From positions 12,047,721 to 12,111,720 of the forward strand of contig OU862928.1 in assembly GCA_917880885.1 (NCBI GenBank): a DNA stretch of 64,000 nt. The letters run 5' to 3'. This DNA comes from Limnephilus marmoratus. Taxonomy: Eukaryota > Arthropoda > Insecta > Trichoptera > Limnephilidae. This document shows positions 32,561 through 43,424 of this stretch, piece after piece. Every line of letters begins with the position of its first letter. Position 1 is the stretch's first letter. The notes under the pieces were generated by a model. The model did not search any database, had not been told where the DNA came from, and saw only the letters and a list, made by a program, of their open reading frames with translations. Both the position numbers and the translations under genes were made by a program.

Positions 32561-32638
32561 ATACAAATACCTACCTACTTTTAGACGTGGATCTTGGGTA
32601 GATGTAAAATGTAAATTTGCATATATTATAAGGCCAAT

Positions 32639-32664
32639 CAGCTGTTGTCAGCTGTTATCAGCTG
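32639..32664. promoter_or_regulatory. Three CAGCTG E-boxes at 10-bp spacing
   Basis: CAGCTG starts at 32639, 32649 and 32659, one helical turn apart, in a small 10-bp tandem repeat. bHLH binding is possible but unproven. Confidence 0.3.
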
Positions 32665-32774
32665 TCATAAAATACTTTTAAGTTTAATAAATAAAATACT
32701 TTAAGGGTGAAACATAAAACTGTAAAATTTAAAGATTTAATTGCTAGCTATAAATACATTTTACATACGAAAAA

Positions 32775-33060
32775 TAACGATACTAAAAAAAGACAAACAT
32801 ATACATCTAAGTATAGGATTTAGCCTGCGAGATAATGAGATAGAATAATCGGTCCTCTCTTTGTGTGATGCTTCGTAGCCTCCCCACTTATTATGATTTA
32901 AAATGAAACGAAAAAGCGACACTAAAAAGAGACAAACACATTAATCTATAGGTTTTAGCCTGCGAGTTAGTGAGATAGAATAATCGGTCTCCTCTTTGTG
33001 CGGTGCTTGGTAGCCTATCAGTCTCCTCTTTGTGCGGTTCTGCGGTGTTTCATAGTCTAC
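32775..33060. repeat. Two-copy direct repeat, about 137 bp
   Basis: CACTAAAAAGAGACAAACA, TTTTAGCCTGCGAG and GAGATAGAATAATCGGTC recur with about 137-bp spacing; the block with CTCCTCTTTGTGCGGT is repeated once more at the end. Confidence 0.7.
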
Positions 33061-33367
33061 CCATTCACTCTAGTTTTTTTTTTTTTTTGGAATTAATTGA
33101 ATTAAAGGAATGAATAGAAGGAATCAATTCAAAAGGCCCGGGGAATCACACGGGATCTATTCACTTTTGGGAATCATTTTGCCCACGTCTACAAGGCATA
33201 CAATAGAATTACAATAGAATGTCGAATTTTTTTAATTGTTATTTCATTTCATTATATGGTCGTATTGTAAACGGAAGATTTTGTCTCATTTTTTGTCATG
33301 AAGTACGTAACGTGTAACATTCGATATATTGAATTATTGATAATCCAACTGATTTGAATTTACCGGA
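33061..33367. other. No gene seen
   Basis: AT-rich, starting with a T run at 33073-33086. Confidence 0.3.
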
Positions 33368-33842
33368 AGTGTTACGTTAGGCCCACACCGAGGCCAACGT
33401 TCCAACTTCAAACGTTTGGACGATCGTGTGGAGGGGTGTTCGTGCGTTGGAAGTTCGAGTTGGAAGGTTGGAGTTCGCGTTGGCCCGTTGGGATCGCCTT
33501 CGAGGCGATCCCGAAGGCCAACTCACACGAACCAGCCTGCCGCAGCTGTCCACACCGTGCCGCGTACTATTAAAATGACTATATTATTAAGGAGAGTGGT
33601 ATAACAATTGTTTGAAAACATGTCGTGTATATAAGTATATGATTATACGTACGTAATAATTGTAGGCAACTGAAAAAGATACAGCGTAGCTACAGCTGTT
33701 TCGTGTCCGCCATTTTGGAGTACGGAATTCGGGGTTGGAGGGTTGGCCGCAGCGACCACACGATCGGCCAACCTTCCAACTCCGAACTAAGTTCGGAGTT
33801 GGAAGGTTGGCTTTAGTCTGGACGTAGCATTACATTTCCTTA
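33368..33842. mobile_element. MITE with GGCCAAC...CCAAC ends
   Basis: The left end TGTTACGTTAGGCCCACACC and the right end (complement TGTAATGCTACGTCCAGAC) are similar inverted ends, each followed by GCCAACSTTCCAACT. Further GTTGGAAGGTTGG words form inner hairpins. Non-coding. Confidence 0.6.
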
Positions 33843-33939
33843 GTCCGCGACTGTACACCACCCGTGTGAAGCCGAGGCGGGCTAAATAGTAAATCCAGTC
33901 TTTCAGGAATTTCGAAAATAAAAACATAAATACACGAAA

Positions 33940-33977
33940 AAAAAATATGGCGGTACGAAGTTCGCCGGGTCAGCTAG
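33940..33977 (+). mobile_element. Helitron 3' terminus, second family
   Basis: GGCGGTACGAAGTTCGCC folds into a hairpin, then GGGTCAGCTAG and T. This differs from the 24730 family. Repeat R starts mid-sequence directly after it, so this Helitron landed in a copy of R. Its 5' end was not found. Confidence 0.7.
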
Positions 33978-34960
33978 TTTCATATAATTTGCGTTTCGGC
34001 GTGGAACACGTCTAGATATTATCTTCAAATAACATATATTTTTTAAGAGCTTAAAAACATTAGATTTTTAAGGGAGATATGTAAGAAATCGGTAGAAATT
34101 CGGAATACGGTGGCTGCGTAAATTGTGAAAACGTTTGATAAACCGCGACTCGTTTAAAATAGAGCAAAAAATTTCGTGGGGATTGGCTAAAATAGCATTG
34201 GAAATTTTTTCATACATATATATGTATAATATAAAAATTAATCGCTGAATGTGTTGCTAAGCGCATAACTTTCGAACGACTGCACCAAATTGAATAATTC
34301 TTTTTTTGTGTGTTCGTTATTGTCAGGACAAGGTTTTTATAAAACTTCTGGTGAGCTCTGGCATTATGAAATTTGTATTAAAAAAATTGCTATTGGTGGC
34401 ACGTGAAGAAGCGGCTATTGCTATGGAAAGCGGGAGGGAGGGAGAGACGGGGAAGGGGAACCAGGGAGGGGGAGGGGAACCTGGGAAGGAGGAGGGAGAC
34501 CTGGGAGGGGGAAGGGTAACTCGGGAGGGGGTTCGCGGGACGGGGGAAGGGGGAAGGGAGGGGAATGGAGTGGGCAGAGGGAAGGTGGAGGTGACGGAGT
34601 GGGAACGCGAAAGGGGAAGAGGACGCAGGAAAAGAAGGGGAGGCGGAAGGGAAACGGGACGAATGGGAAAGGACACTCAAGGAGAAACAATTTCTTTATT
34701 AAATGGCATAGCAACGCACGCCGGGACCAGCTAGTAACTTATAAAATAACTGAAAAAACGTGTTTATAATAATCTTCGGAGCATACTTTACGATTTTTTT
34801 CTATCGAGAGAATTTCATATAATTGCCATTTCGGCATGGGGAATGTATAGATATCATCTTCAAGAAAAACATATATTTTTAAGAGCTATAAAACTTAGTG
34901 TTCAAGGTACATATATGTAATAAATCGGTAGAAATGAGGTATGCCGCGGCTTAATAATGT
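33978..34960 (+). repeat. Repeat R copies split by a Helentron
   Basis: 33978-34120 is the 3' half of one R copy (TTTCATATAATTTGCG to TAAGAAATCGGTAGAAATT). 34120-34218 plus 34736-34960 is a second copy, broken between CATACATAT and AACTTATAAAATAACTG, words that are continuous in the other R copies. Confidence 0.75.
34219..34735 (+). mobile_element. Helentron-like element, complete
   Basis: 5' ATATATGTATAATATAAAAA, then TCGCTGAATGTGTTGCTAAG and CGACTGCACCAAATTGAATA. The 3' hairpin is GGCATAGCAACGCACGCC, then GGGACCAGCTAG. The middle (34430-34660) is an almost pure purine tract. Relatives: 6378-6849 and 45529-45830 (both minus). The 142-aa frame at 34306-34734 is Gly/Glu/Arg low complexity and not a gene. 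Confidence 0.75.
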
Positions 34961-35039
34961 TAATAGGCGTAAGTGACTAGGTATTTGTGTAAATATTTAA
35001 TAATATACGACATATTTAAAAAAAGAGCAAAGAAAGCTC

Positions 35040-35200
35040 GGAAAATGTCAAGGAACGGTGTACCCACTCAAAAAAGAAGAAGATGGAGAGATATGTAAAT
35101 ACGAATGTTATTGAGAGCGCGCTAATATTAAAAACGATAATATTTAAGCGAAAATTGTGAAAATGTGGAGGTCCGCAAAGAATGTAAGGCTGATGTAATT
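35040..35200 (+). repeat. Partial repeat R joined to LINE relic
   Basis: GAAGATGGAGAGATATGTAA to GCGAAAATTGTGAAAATGT is the start of R. It then runs into GGTCCGCAAAGAATGTAAGG, which resembles the LINE segment at 35617-35650. Confidence 0.5.
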
Positions 35201-35555
35201 CACTAAAGTTCGAGATGCACCCCTGGAAACCGATGCTTTCGAATGTTTGTCAAAACGCAGCGGGCAGCCGGCAGTATGCATCCACTGAGTAAAAAGGTAT
35301 TATTAAATGTACGAAATCATCGGTAGATCGGAGATCTGACCCAGGACGATTTCTACATATTCCAGGTTATTATGCATATTGTCTTATTCAGAAAGTGAAA
35401 AATGACGATATATTATTATCTAGGTATGTAAGTATCCAAAATTTAGAAACAAAATTAGATTAGAAAAAATATATACCGGTAATATCAAAAGTTTTTAGAA
35501 CAAAAATTGTTTTAAATCAAGCCGTTTTCTATGTCCGTTGAAAGTTGATGAATGA
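35201..35555. other. No gene seen
   Basis: AT-rich DNA; a GCAGCGGGCAGCCGGCAG word near 35262 resembles the Helitron interior at 24622-24650. Confidence 0.3.
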
Positions 35556-35960
35556 TGTTGAAATGAGATCCCTGAGGCGAATGTGTGGAAAAACCTTGTA
35601 CGATCGTGTGAGAAATGTGGAGATCCGCAAATAATGCAAGGCCGATGTAAGCGTAATGAGTAAGATCAAGAAAGAGACTCTTAGATGGTTTGGGCATATA
35701 GAGCGAATGAATGAGGAAAGGAGTGTAAGGAGAATATATGACGCAAATGTGAATGGTAGAAGAAGTCATGGACGCCCGAGGAAGACATGGCAAGACCAAG
35801 TGAATGAGATACTTACGTCGGGCCGTGTGAAGAGTCGGAATAATAGAAGAGCGTGTATGAGACGATATATGAATGTAAACGAGGCAAGGAGTGTGTGCCA
35901 AGATCGAGTTGTTTGGCGGTCCGTCCTCTCTGCCTACCCCTGCGGGGAAACGGCGTGATG
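35556..35960 (+). pseudogene. LINE C-terminal fragment
   Basis: Fragments read RRMCGKTLYDRVRN, then (35656 on) IKKETLRWFGHIERMNEERS, VNGRRSHGRPRKTWQDQV and CQDRVVWRSVLSAYPCGETA, stop at 35956. The WFGHIERM...GRPRKTW pattern is the usual non-LTR RT tail. It probably belongs to the same family as 4868-5370. Confidence 0.75.
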
Positions 35961-36654
35961 GTTAGTTATATAATAAATATTTTTTTTAAAGATCTCAATG
36001 TGCCACCAAACTAAATTTGAAACGTCAAAATTAGGTCAATAAACGTCCTACCTAGGTATAGGTAAAACACTTTAAGTTGGAAGCAATAAAAATGCTTATT
36101 ATTGATGTATTGGTCTATCTGTGTGAATGTCAAGCGACGCCCACAAATCCGATAAGGCTCTCTGTCTTGCTTACGCCCACTTATTGTAACTAGTTAGAAG
36201 AGAGGAAAGTTTAACGAAACCCTTTTGACCTACATCGATAACAGCGTGAAAAATTATTTCAAATCTCTCCGTACAAAAACCACCATGCAAAACCGACATA
36301 TGTTTATCTATGTATACCATCTCTTTCAACAACACATAAAATTCATAATGCTATCTCCCTCATTAGTTGTAACTTTCTTTGTCAGGAGAAGTACATTGTG
36401 CATCTCGTTTGTTGTATAGCGCGCGTAGGAAAGCAAATTTAAAATTGACCCAAAAGATGTCACTGCCGTCGACGTGCCGTTCCCTGCCATTCGCGAGTCA
36501 TTTCAAATAAAGAATTTAATGCTGTTAGCAGTTTGATCCGTAAAAATGTATTATTATTATTATGTCCTATAATTTTAATAAATGAGCAAAATAAAAGATT
36601 TTGCATTCAATGGTCATTTAAAAAAAAAATGTAATTTAATTTAAAAAAACTTAC
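35961..36654. other. No gene seen; possible intron
   Basis: No TE is recognised. The last 80 bp resemble the flank of the exon copy at 6254-6310. Confidence 0.3.
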
Positions 36655-36711
36655 CCGGGAATTTCAGTTTCCGAAGCATTGGAAATAGATTTATTTCCCG
36701 AAGTACGCATT
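36655..36711 (-). CDS. Exon-like unit, copy 3 (57 nt)
   Basis: TTATTTTTTACAG precedes 36711 and GTAAGT follows 36655 on the minus strand. It reads MRTSGNKSISNASETEIP between 2-nt overhangs. Differences from the 6254-6310 copy are mostly codon substitutions without a stop. The upstream flank (GTGACAGTTATTG on the minus strand) is shared too. Confidence 0.4.
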
Positions 36712-37065
36712 CTGTAAAAAATAAAACAATAACTGTCACCTTTGTTATATAATACACAAATAAATTGAAAATTTATTTTTATAATAAATAAATATTCCCC
36801 TGAACTTCTTGCGCTAATATGTTTCCATGTACCTAGTCGATCAGTTCGTTTCAAACTACCTTATCATTGCAACAATACAGGATCGAACGCTGAACTCAAT
36901 TCCATAATGAATCGCCTGCATGTACTTGGAAATAAATATGTGTTGGATGAATCTATAAACATTGCTAGTTTAACCTCATAAAAACACTACTTAATTAAGA
37001 CTGTCTGTCAGCGCTTCTCAGTTTGACTATAATCAAATACAGATTTAAAGTATTAATTTTTCAAT
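36712..37065. other. Exon flank and AT-rich DNA
   Basis: The first 80 bp are shared with 6312-6390; the rest is unrecognised. Confidence 0.3.
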
Positions 37066-40000
37066 TTGGTAGGCGGGTATGGGTACCGCCGCCCTGGGAA
37101 CCATTTATTGGATGACCAACAACTCTGCCACAGGTCACCCCAAGTGGTTCGCTACGTTTGGTGACTTAGCAGTGGTGCCCGGGTTCTTGGGGTAATGTTT
37201 GTCTAGGCCTTGATGGCGGGTGCGTCGGCCCACCTTCTGCGTGGCGGGCCGGATCGGGAGATGCTGGTTGAGGGAGACCCTTTACAACCGGTTACCGCTG
37301 TCCGGGTCGCTCGGTAGTACAGGGGCCCGACCCTCAGGCTCACGACTGAGGGTGGGCTGCCCCATCAACGAGTGTAAAAACCCCGCCGCTGCTGTTGTGC
37401 CGGTTCGTGACCGGAGGGGACCCAGCAGTAGCGTTTGGGGCGCATTGGGCGACCTCTCCAGCCGGACTCTCCCTGCCCATCGCCTTGCACCGCAGTGGGT
37501 GGGTTGGATACATACGTCCGTCACTCCTGGAAACTCTGAATCCCAGCATCCTACCCACCCCTTTACCTTTTCCCTCCCTGACCTTCCTTCCCCTCATATC
37601 ACACTTAAATAACCCTACAAATAAAATCATGAATATACAACCATCAACAATTAACGTCATTACAGCGGCGAGGAGTAGGCGTCCCCGGTGCGGGCCAAAA
37701 CTGTTGGTGAATTACACCAACATTCGCGGCCTGCACACCAATTTAAATTCTGTCCACCACCACCTTTTTTCCCAACGCCCAAACCTACTTTTCCTGTCTG
37801 AAACCCAGATAGCTGAGCCTGTAGACACCTCCTATCTGAACTGCCCGGGCTTCACCCTCGCAGGCAAGTTCAGACCTAAAGGAGGTGTCTGTCTCTATAG
37901 TCGAGCTGACGTCAACTGTGTGCGACTGTTGAATCTGGAAAACTCCAGATTCGACGTAATGTGGGTACGCGTCAATCTTGCCAGTACGGTAAGATTCTAC
38001 GCGTGTTTATACCGCTCACCGAACCTTAGCGAATCAGACACGTCCGAGCTCTTCAAACACTTAAGCGATACTATTGATGACCTCTTGCCCCGCTACCCTA
38101 CGGCAGAGTTTGTGGTCCTGGGGGACTTCAATGTTCATAACGAACCTTGGTTGAAGTTCTCAGGATCAACAGACTCGGCTGGACGCCAAGCGGAATCCTT
38201 TGCCCTTTGCTACGGATTGGAACAAATGGTTCAGGAGCCTACAAGGGTTCCTGATGTCCAGACTCACCGTTCCAATCTGTTAGATCTATTTTTAACTACT
38301 GTGCCACACGGTTACAGGATTGAAGTCACAGCGCCTTTAGGATCGTCCGACCACTGCCTGGTGACGACATCAATCCCTGTAAACTTCAGAACACCAAACG
38401 AGAGGCTGAAGAGAAAAGTGTGGCACTATAGGTCAGCAGATTGGTTCGGTCTGCGGGCACATTTTAATGCTTTTCCGTGGTCAGCTGTCTGTTTTCGGAC
38501 TTCGGATCCCTCAAGATGTGCCCAGGAAATTGGTGAAGTCATCACATCCGCGATGGATGGCTTCATCCATTCTACTGTTAAGGAAACTGGTGTGGGCTCA
38601 AAGCCTTGGTTCAGTCGACAATGCGCTGAAGCAGTGCGACGAAAAAACGCGGCTTACCGAGCCTACAACACGTCTAGAACATCCGAAGACAGAACAGCTT
38701 ACAACAAAATGGCAAAGGAAACCAAGAGAATCATAAATAGGTCGAAATTGGAGCACGACCTGCAGATCAGCAGAAAGCTGGCTGCATGCCCGCATGGCAG
38801 CAGGCAATTCTGGTCGCTTGCGAGCTCAATAGGTCGCAATTTCTGCAAATCCAGTTTGCCACCTCTCACCAGACCTGACGGCTCACTAGCAAACACCGCC
38901 ACCGAAAAGGCAAACTTATTAGGTAAAATGTTTGCGGATAACTCAACCCTCGATGACCAAGGTGCTGTCCCGACGTCGGTTCCTCACTGCGGTTTTCGTA
39001 TGAAAAAGCTGAGGATTCGGCATCGGGAAGTACTCCATGTTTTACGAGGGCTTGATGTTAATAAAGCTAGTGGGCCTGACGGAATACCTGCCCTGGTACT
39101 GCAGAGGTGCGCTGCAGAAATAGCTCCAATTTTGACGAAGCTTTTTAAATTGTCCCTGAAGACTGGCTCTGTGCCCTCTGGTTGGAAAAAAGCGGTTATC
39201 CATCCTATTCCAAAGAAGGGTGACCGCTCCAACCCGGCCAACTACCGCCCCATAGCGATCACATCAGTTCTGTCTAAGGTGATGGAACGTGTGATCAACG
39301 ACAAACTGCTCACATACCTCGAGAAGAACAAAATTATTAACGACCGTCAATACGGATTCCGGCGGAACCGCTCGTGCGGTGATCTTCTCGCGTATGTGAC
39401 GCATGTTTGGGGGCGATGCCTGGAACGTTTCGGTGAGACCCAAACGGTTGCACTGGACATCTCCAAGGCCTTTGACCGGGTTTGGCACCGAGGACTTGTC
39501 AACAAACTGCATTCTTACGGACTTCCCGCATCCTTGTGTATGTGGATTGCCGACTTCTTGAGGGAGAGGTCGATTCAGACGGTAGTCGATGGTTTCACTT
39601 CTTCCTCACACTCGATAAATGCTGGCGTCCCGCAGGGATCGGTTCTGTCTCCGACTTTGTTTTTGTTGCACATCAACGACCTTTTGTCATGTGCACCAAT
39701 TCACTGTTACGCGGATGACAGTACAGTTCATGATAGCTTTTTGTTTGACAAGCCCCCAAAGGGCTCACAAACTCCAACAGCTCGTAGGGCTTTGAAGCAA
39801 AGAATGGACGGTTACCTCGAGAGTGTTTTCTCTTGGGGTAAAAATAATCTCGTTGAATTTAATGTTTCAAAGACCCAATCTTGTCTGATTACGTCTAAAA
39901 GGGATCGAAATGAAAATCTAGTCTCTTTCAACGGAAGCAATCTTCCGAACAGGCCCTCCATTGATATGCTTGGTGTAACCCTAAGTGACCAGCTCAGGTA

Positions 40001-40897
40001 TGGGGGCTCCATCGAAGCCAGAGTAAAGTTAGCCTCCCAAAAACTGGGCGTACTGTACAGGGCCCGCAGATACTTTAATAGTACACAACTGCTAACCTTG
40101 TACAAATCACAAGTACGCCCCACGGTTGAATTTGGCAGCCATCTCTGGTCTGGAGCTCCAAAATACCTGAAAAATACCCTCGACTCTGTGCAGAAACGGG
40201 CGGTCCGTTTGATAGATTCTCCCATCTTAACAGACGGATTGCAATCTTTAGAGCACAGGCGTCGGGTGGGAATGCTATCCTTGTTCTACCGGTATTACAA
40301 TGGAAGATGCTCTGAAGAACTAGCATCATTGATCCCTTCGGCACCGGTGCATAGTCGGGAAACACGCCAAACGCGTGCCCAACATTTGTACACGGTTGAC
40401 ATTTGTCACATGAGAACGGGTCGTTTCTTCGACTCGTTCTTGTGTTCAACAGCTCGGCTGTGGAATGATTTGCCGGCCTCTGTGTTTCCTCCTTCCTACA
40501 ACATGGGTCTCTTCAAGACCAATGTTCATTCCTTCCTCTCCTCAAAAAGACTCTCCACACAGCATCCCAGATGACATAGGCCCTGAGGGAAATTATTTTC
40601 CTCAGGGCCTCCTGTGTGGAGTTAATGTAAAAAAAAAAAAAAAAAAAAAAAAATTAATTTCTTAATACATAATATCCGGGATTTATAATATGTTGTATTG
40701 TATTTATGATAACCTACTCATTGTACTTTGTTATGTTGATACTACAATTTCTATTGTTCTCTTTTATGAATTTTATATTTATATTTTTCTTTTTTTTATC
40801 TATGTATATTCTGTATTCATATGTAAAATAATTGTAATTCTTTTGTAAAAGCCGTCATAATCGGCGTTAATAAATAAATAAATAAAAATAAAAAAAT
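37066..40897 (+). mobile_element. Full-length-looking LINE, single long ORF
   Basis: A GC-rich 5' UTR (GGCGGGTATGGGTACCGCCG) leads to an unbroken endonuclease-RT ORF. The 3' UTR contains an A27-like run (40628-40653) and a TAAA-type tail (40872-40897) after a GCCGTCATAATCGGC stem. Its 5' end recurs alone at 10093-10217 and 27850-28075, and its 3' end at 25136-25195. TSDs were not found. It is clearly more GC-rich than its surroundings. Confidence 0.85.
37629..40574 (+). CDS. LINE endonuclease and reverse transcriptase
   Basis: 981 aa from the ATG at 37629 (MNIQPSTINVITAARSRR). The frame is open 78 codons further upstream, but that part is 5'-UTR-like. The endonuclease (about 20-250) shows YTNIRGLHTN, LFLSETQIAEP, VVLGDFNVHNEPW and GSSDHCLVT. 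The RT (about 480-760) shows NYRPIAITSVL, motif A ALDISKAFDRVWHRGL, motif B AGVPQGSVLSPTLFLLHIND and catalytic HCYADDSTVHD. The C-terminal part has RPTVEFGSHLWSG and LWNDLPASVFP, shared with Jockey/CR1/L2-type LINEs. There is no ORF1 and no zinc knuckle. Its intactness suggests a recent insertion. Confidence 0.92.
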   Translation: MNIQPSTINVITAARSRRPRCGPKLLVNYTNIRGLHTNLNSVHHHLFSQRPNLLFLSETQIAEPVDTSYLNCPGFTLAGKFRPKGGVCLYSRADVNCVRLLNLENSRFDVMWVRVNLASTVRFYACLYRSPNLSESDTSELFKHLSDTIDDLLPRYPTAEFVVLGDFNVHNEPWLKFSGSTDSAGRQAESFALCYGLEQMVQEPTRVPDVQTHRSNLLDLFLTTVPHGYRIEVTAPLGSSDHCLVTTSIPVNFRTPNERLKRKVWHYRSADWFGLRAHFNAFPWSAVCFRTSDPSRCAQEIGEVITSAMDGFIHSTVKETGVGSKPWFSRQCAEAVRRKNAAYRAYNTSRTSEDRTAYNKMAKETKRIINRSKLEHDLQISRKLAACPHGSRQFWSLASSIGRNFCKSSLPPLTRPDGSLANTATEKANLLGKMFADNSTLDDQGAVPTSVPHCGFRMKKLRIRHREVLHVLRGLDVNKASGPDGIPALVLQRCAAEIAPILTKLFKLSLKTGSVPSGWKKAVIHPIPKKGDRSNPANYRPIAITSVLSKVMERVINDKLLTYLEKNKIINDRQYGFRRNRSCGDLLAYVTHVWGRCLERFGETQTVALDISKAFDRVWHRGLVNKLHSYGLPASLCMWIADFLRERSIQTVVDGFTSSSHSINAGVPQGSVLSPTLFLLHINDLLSCAPIHCYADDSTVHDSFLFDKPPKGSQTPTARRALKQRMDGYLESVFSWGKNNLVEFNVSKTQSCLITSKRDRNENLVSFNGSNLPNRPSIDMLGVTLSDQLRYGGSIEARVKLASQKLGVLYRARRYFNSTQLLTLYKSQVRPTVEFGSHLWSGAPKYLKNTLDSVQKRAVRLIDSPILTDGLQSLEHRRRVGMLSLFYRYYNGRCSEELASLIPSAPVHSRETRQTRAQHLYTVDICHMRTGRFFDSFLCSTARLWNDLPASVFPPSYNMGLFKTNVHSFLSSKRLSTQHPR

Positions 40898-40904
40898 TAC
40901 ATAA

Positions 40905-41560
40905 TAGTAAATAATACGAGTATGTATTATATTAATAAAATCAAAATTTTATTTTTTTCTTCTTACCTTATACATTCCATCATACGTTCTCGATTTTGGA
41001 GATAATGTATACGCTTAGAAATACGACTTTTTTGTTTTTGTCTTCCCATTTTCGCAAAACAATATTATTATTTACGTACGTGTATATTAAACAAATCACG
41101 AAACGTAGGACTACACGTCTGTGTGGCGAGCTGTCTGGACAGCTGGACAGCGAATGACGAATATTTGAAAGGCACATAGGGTACACGCACGTTAGATAGA
41201 GATGGCCTGTAAATATTATCTTTAGAATTAAAAAACGTAAGCGCCTGTTGTTAAAATATTTAATTAATCACGGTTTTAAAAAAGAGCAAAAATCTCGCGA
41301 TAATTGTCTTTAGTTTTATTTAAAGAAACGCTGTGAATTTTTTCATACATAAAACTTGTAAAATAACTGAAACAAACGTGTTAATAATAATTTTTGGCGC
41401 ATACTTTGTGATTTTTTCTATCGAGGGAATTTTCTATAATTTGCGTTTCGGCGCGATAAATTATATTATCTTCAAAAATAATATATATTTTTTTAAGAGC
41501 TTAAAAACTTCAAATGTTTAAGGGAGATTTGTAAGAAATCGGTAGAAATTGGGAGAACCG
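40905..41560 (+). repeat. Dispersed repeat R, longest copy
   Basis: Runs from ACATAATAGTAAATAATACG through GTGTGGCGAGCTGTC, GAATATTTGAAAGGCACATA, TTAAAGAAACGCTGTGAATT, TTCTATCGAGGGAATTTTC and ACTTCAAATGTTTAAGGGAG to GTAAGAAATCGGTAGAAATT. It serves as the uninterrupted reference for insertions into R. Confidence 0.75.
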
Positions 41561-41572
41561 AGGCTTAAGAGG

Positions 41573-42993
41573 AACGTTTGCGCAGCCCGTTTCATACAAA
41601 TCTTAATTTTGGATTTGATATCAAAATACCTAGTCAAACTGAAAAATTATGTTTGTGATCAAAAGGTATATCAAATATCTTGTACGGATATGAGCTACTT
41701 TATTTGTTTTTGCTTTAAATTGTACTATACAGGCCATTCAAGATTATCATGTTTCATGATTTTAGAGGGAACTTTGACAATTGTTTGTGAGTAAATGAAA
41801 AACATTAAAAAAACGGTAAATATTTCCCTATCGAGTCCACGCTCAAAACACACTTTAAAAAATTAAAACGAATTGTACTAGGTAGATTACAGTTAGTAAT
41901 AAGTAATTCGGCAACCGGAATTGAAAAATATTGCATTTTAATGGTTATTTTGTTATCTTTAAAATCGCGAAATGACATTTCTCAAGGAACGCCCAGGGGG
42001 CCTAGTCACTAATTTTTGTAAACCTCCGTTTCATGAAGTTACGGGTTTAGCTACGTCACATACCCGTATTTTGACAGATTCGCCAACTTAAATAACAACA
42101 ACAACGGGTATGTGACGTAGCTAAACCCGTAACTTCATGAAACGGAGGTTTACAAAAATTAGTGACTAGGCCCACTGTTGTTAATTACGACGGCAAACGT
42201 CTCGCGTGATTTTTCGTGTTTATGAAACCGAACAAAATAATGATTAATAAGCATTATTTATCATTTCCGAAGATTGCAATTCGTACTTATTATTGTCTAA
42301 CTGACAGAAAGTGATTATTTCTTTTAAAAATGCGTATTTCATCGTCGTAATTAACATGGCGGTCCTTGAAAAATGATATTTCGCATTTTTTTAATTTAAA
42401 AAAACATTAAAACGCAATATTTTTCGATTCCGGTTACTGAATGACTTATTACTAACTGCAATCTACCTAGTACAATTTGTTTTAATTTTTTAAAGTGTGT
42501 TTTAAGCGTGGACTCGATAGGGAAATATTTACAAAAAAAACTTATTTTACAATATTAAAAAAAAAATACATATGTTGAAAAATAAAATAAAAAATTATTA
42601 AAGAAATCATTTTGATGGGCGTAATTTAGGAACAAAATTTGGTCGTTTATATATTAAAATTACTACCCATACAAATCATTTTTAACGATGTTTAATTTTT
42701 TTATTTAATTTTTCATTATATTTTTAAAATAAATATAGTAAAATAATTTTTTATGTCTTTTTCATTTACTCGCAAACAATTGTCAAAGTTGCCTCTAAAA
42801 TCATGAAACATTAAAATCTTTAATGGCCTAAAAGCGAAAATAAGTAAAATTGCTCATATGCGTACCAGACACTTGATATACCTATTGATCACCAAAATAA
42901 TCTTTCAGTTTGGTTGCGTATTTTGATTTCAAATCCAAAATTAAGACTTGTATGAAAAGGTCCGAAACGGGCCGAGAGAACGTTCCACTTAGG
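41573..42993. repeat. 1.4-kb nested foldback
   Basis: Outer arms: AGAGGAACGTTTGCGCAGCC to GAGTAAATGAAAAACAT (41573-41815), matched in reverse at 42745-42993, flanked by TA. Inner arms (41815-41997 plus 42174-42200) match 42335-42535 (CTATCGAGTCCACGCT, GTCATTTYTCAAGGAACGCC). A separate MITE is inserted at 41994-42173. The right outer spacer (42535-42745) has no left partner. Non-coding. Confidence 0.8.
41994..42173. mobile_element. MITE inside the foldback
   Basis: Near-perfect arms of about 70 bp (CCTAGTCACTAATTTTTGTA ... TAGCTACGTCACATACCCGT) with a short centre. Comparing the word GGAACGCCATGTTGTTAA (46020) with the interrupted one here shows it is an insertion. Confidence 0.85.
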
Positions 42994-43009
42994 GCCCTCT
43001 AGTACCCGC

Positions 43010-43420
43010 TCAAAAAGAAGGAGAGATTTGTAAATACGAATGTTAGAGAGAGTGCGCTAATATTAAAACGATAATATTTAAGCGAAAATTGTGAAAATGT
43101 TTAATAAAACACGACTCATTTAAAATAGAGCAAAAATCTCGTGGAGATTATCTAAAATACCATTTAGAGAAACACTGTAATTTTTTTCATACATATAACT
43201 TGTAAAATAACTGAAAAAAACTTGTTTGTAATTTTTTCGGAGATCACGTAGCGTGTTTTTTCTATCCAGGTTATTTCTTATAAAATTTCCCGTTTCGGCG
43301 TGGGGAATGTATAGGTAGATATTATCTTAAAAAATAACATACATTTTTTTTTAGAAACATGAAAACTCAAGTAAAGAGAAATATTTTTTGCGTCCGGTAG
43401 AAATTCGTAATGCGGGGGCT
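43010..43420 (+). repeat. Dispersed repeat R copy
   Basis: AAAAAGAAGGAGAGATTTGTA to GGTAGAAATTCG with all internal landmarks; more diverged near 43250. Confidence 0.7.
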
Positions 43421-43424
43421 TAAG

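Noticed and set aside
34306..34734. 142-aa Gly/Glu/Arg-rich ORF and its minus-strand Pro/Ser-rich partners
   Set aside because: They translate the purine-rich tract of a Helentron; low complexity and open on both strands. The same applies to 6396-6928, 45486-45840 and 61364-61678.
37395..37628. 78 extra N-terminal residues on the LINE ORF
   Set aside because: The region aligns with the 5' UTR type and is Pro/Ser-rich; the ATG at 37629 directly precedes the endonuclease domain.
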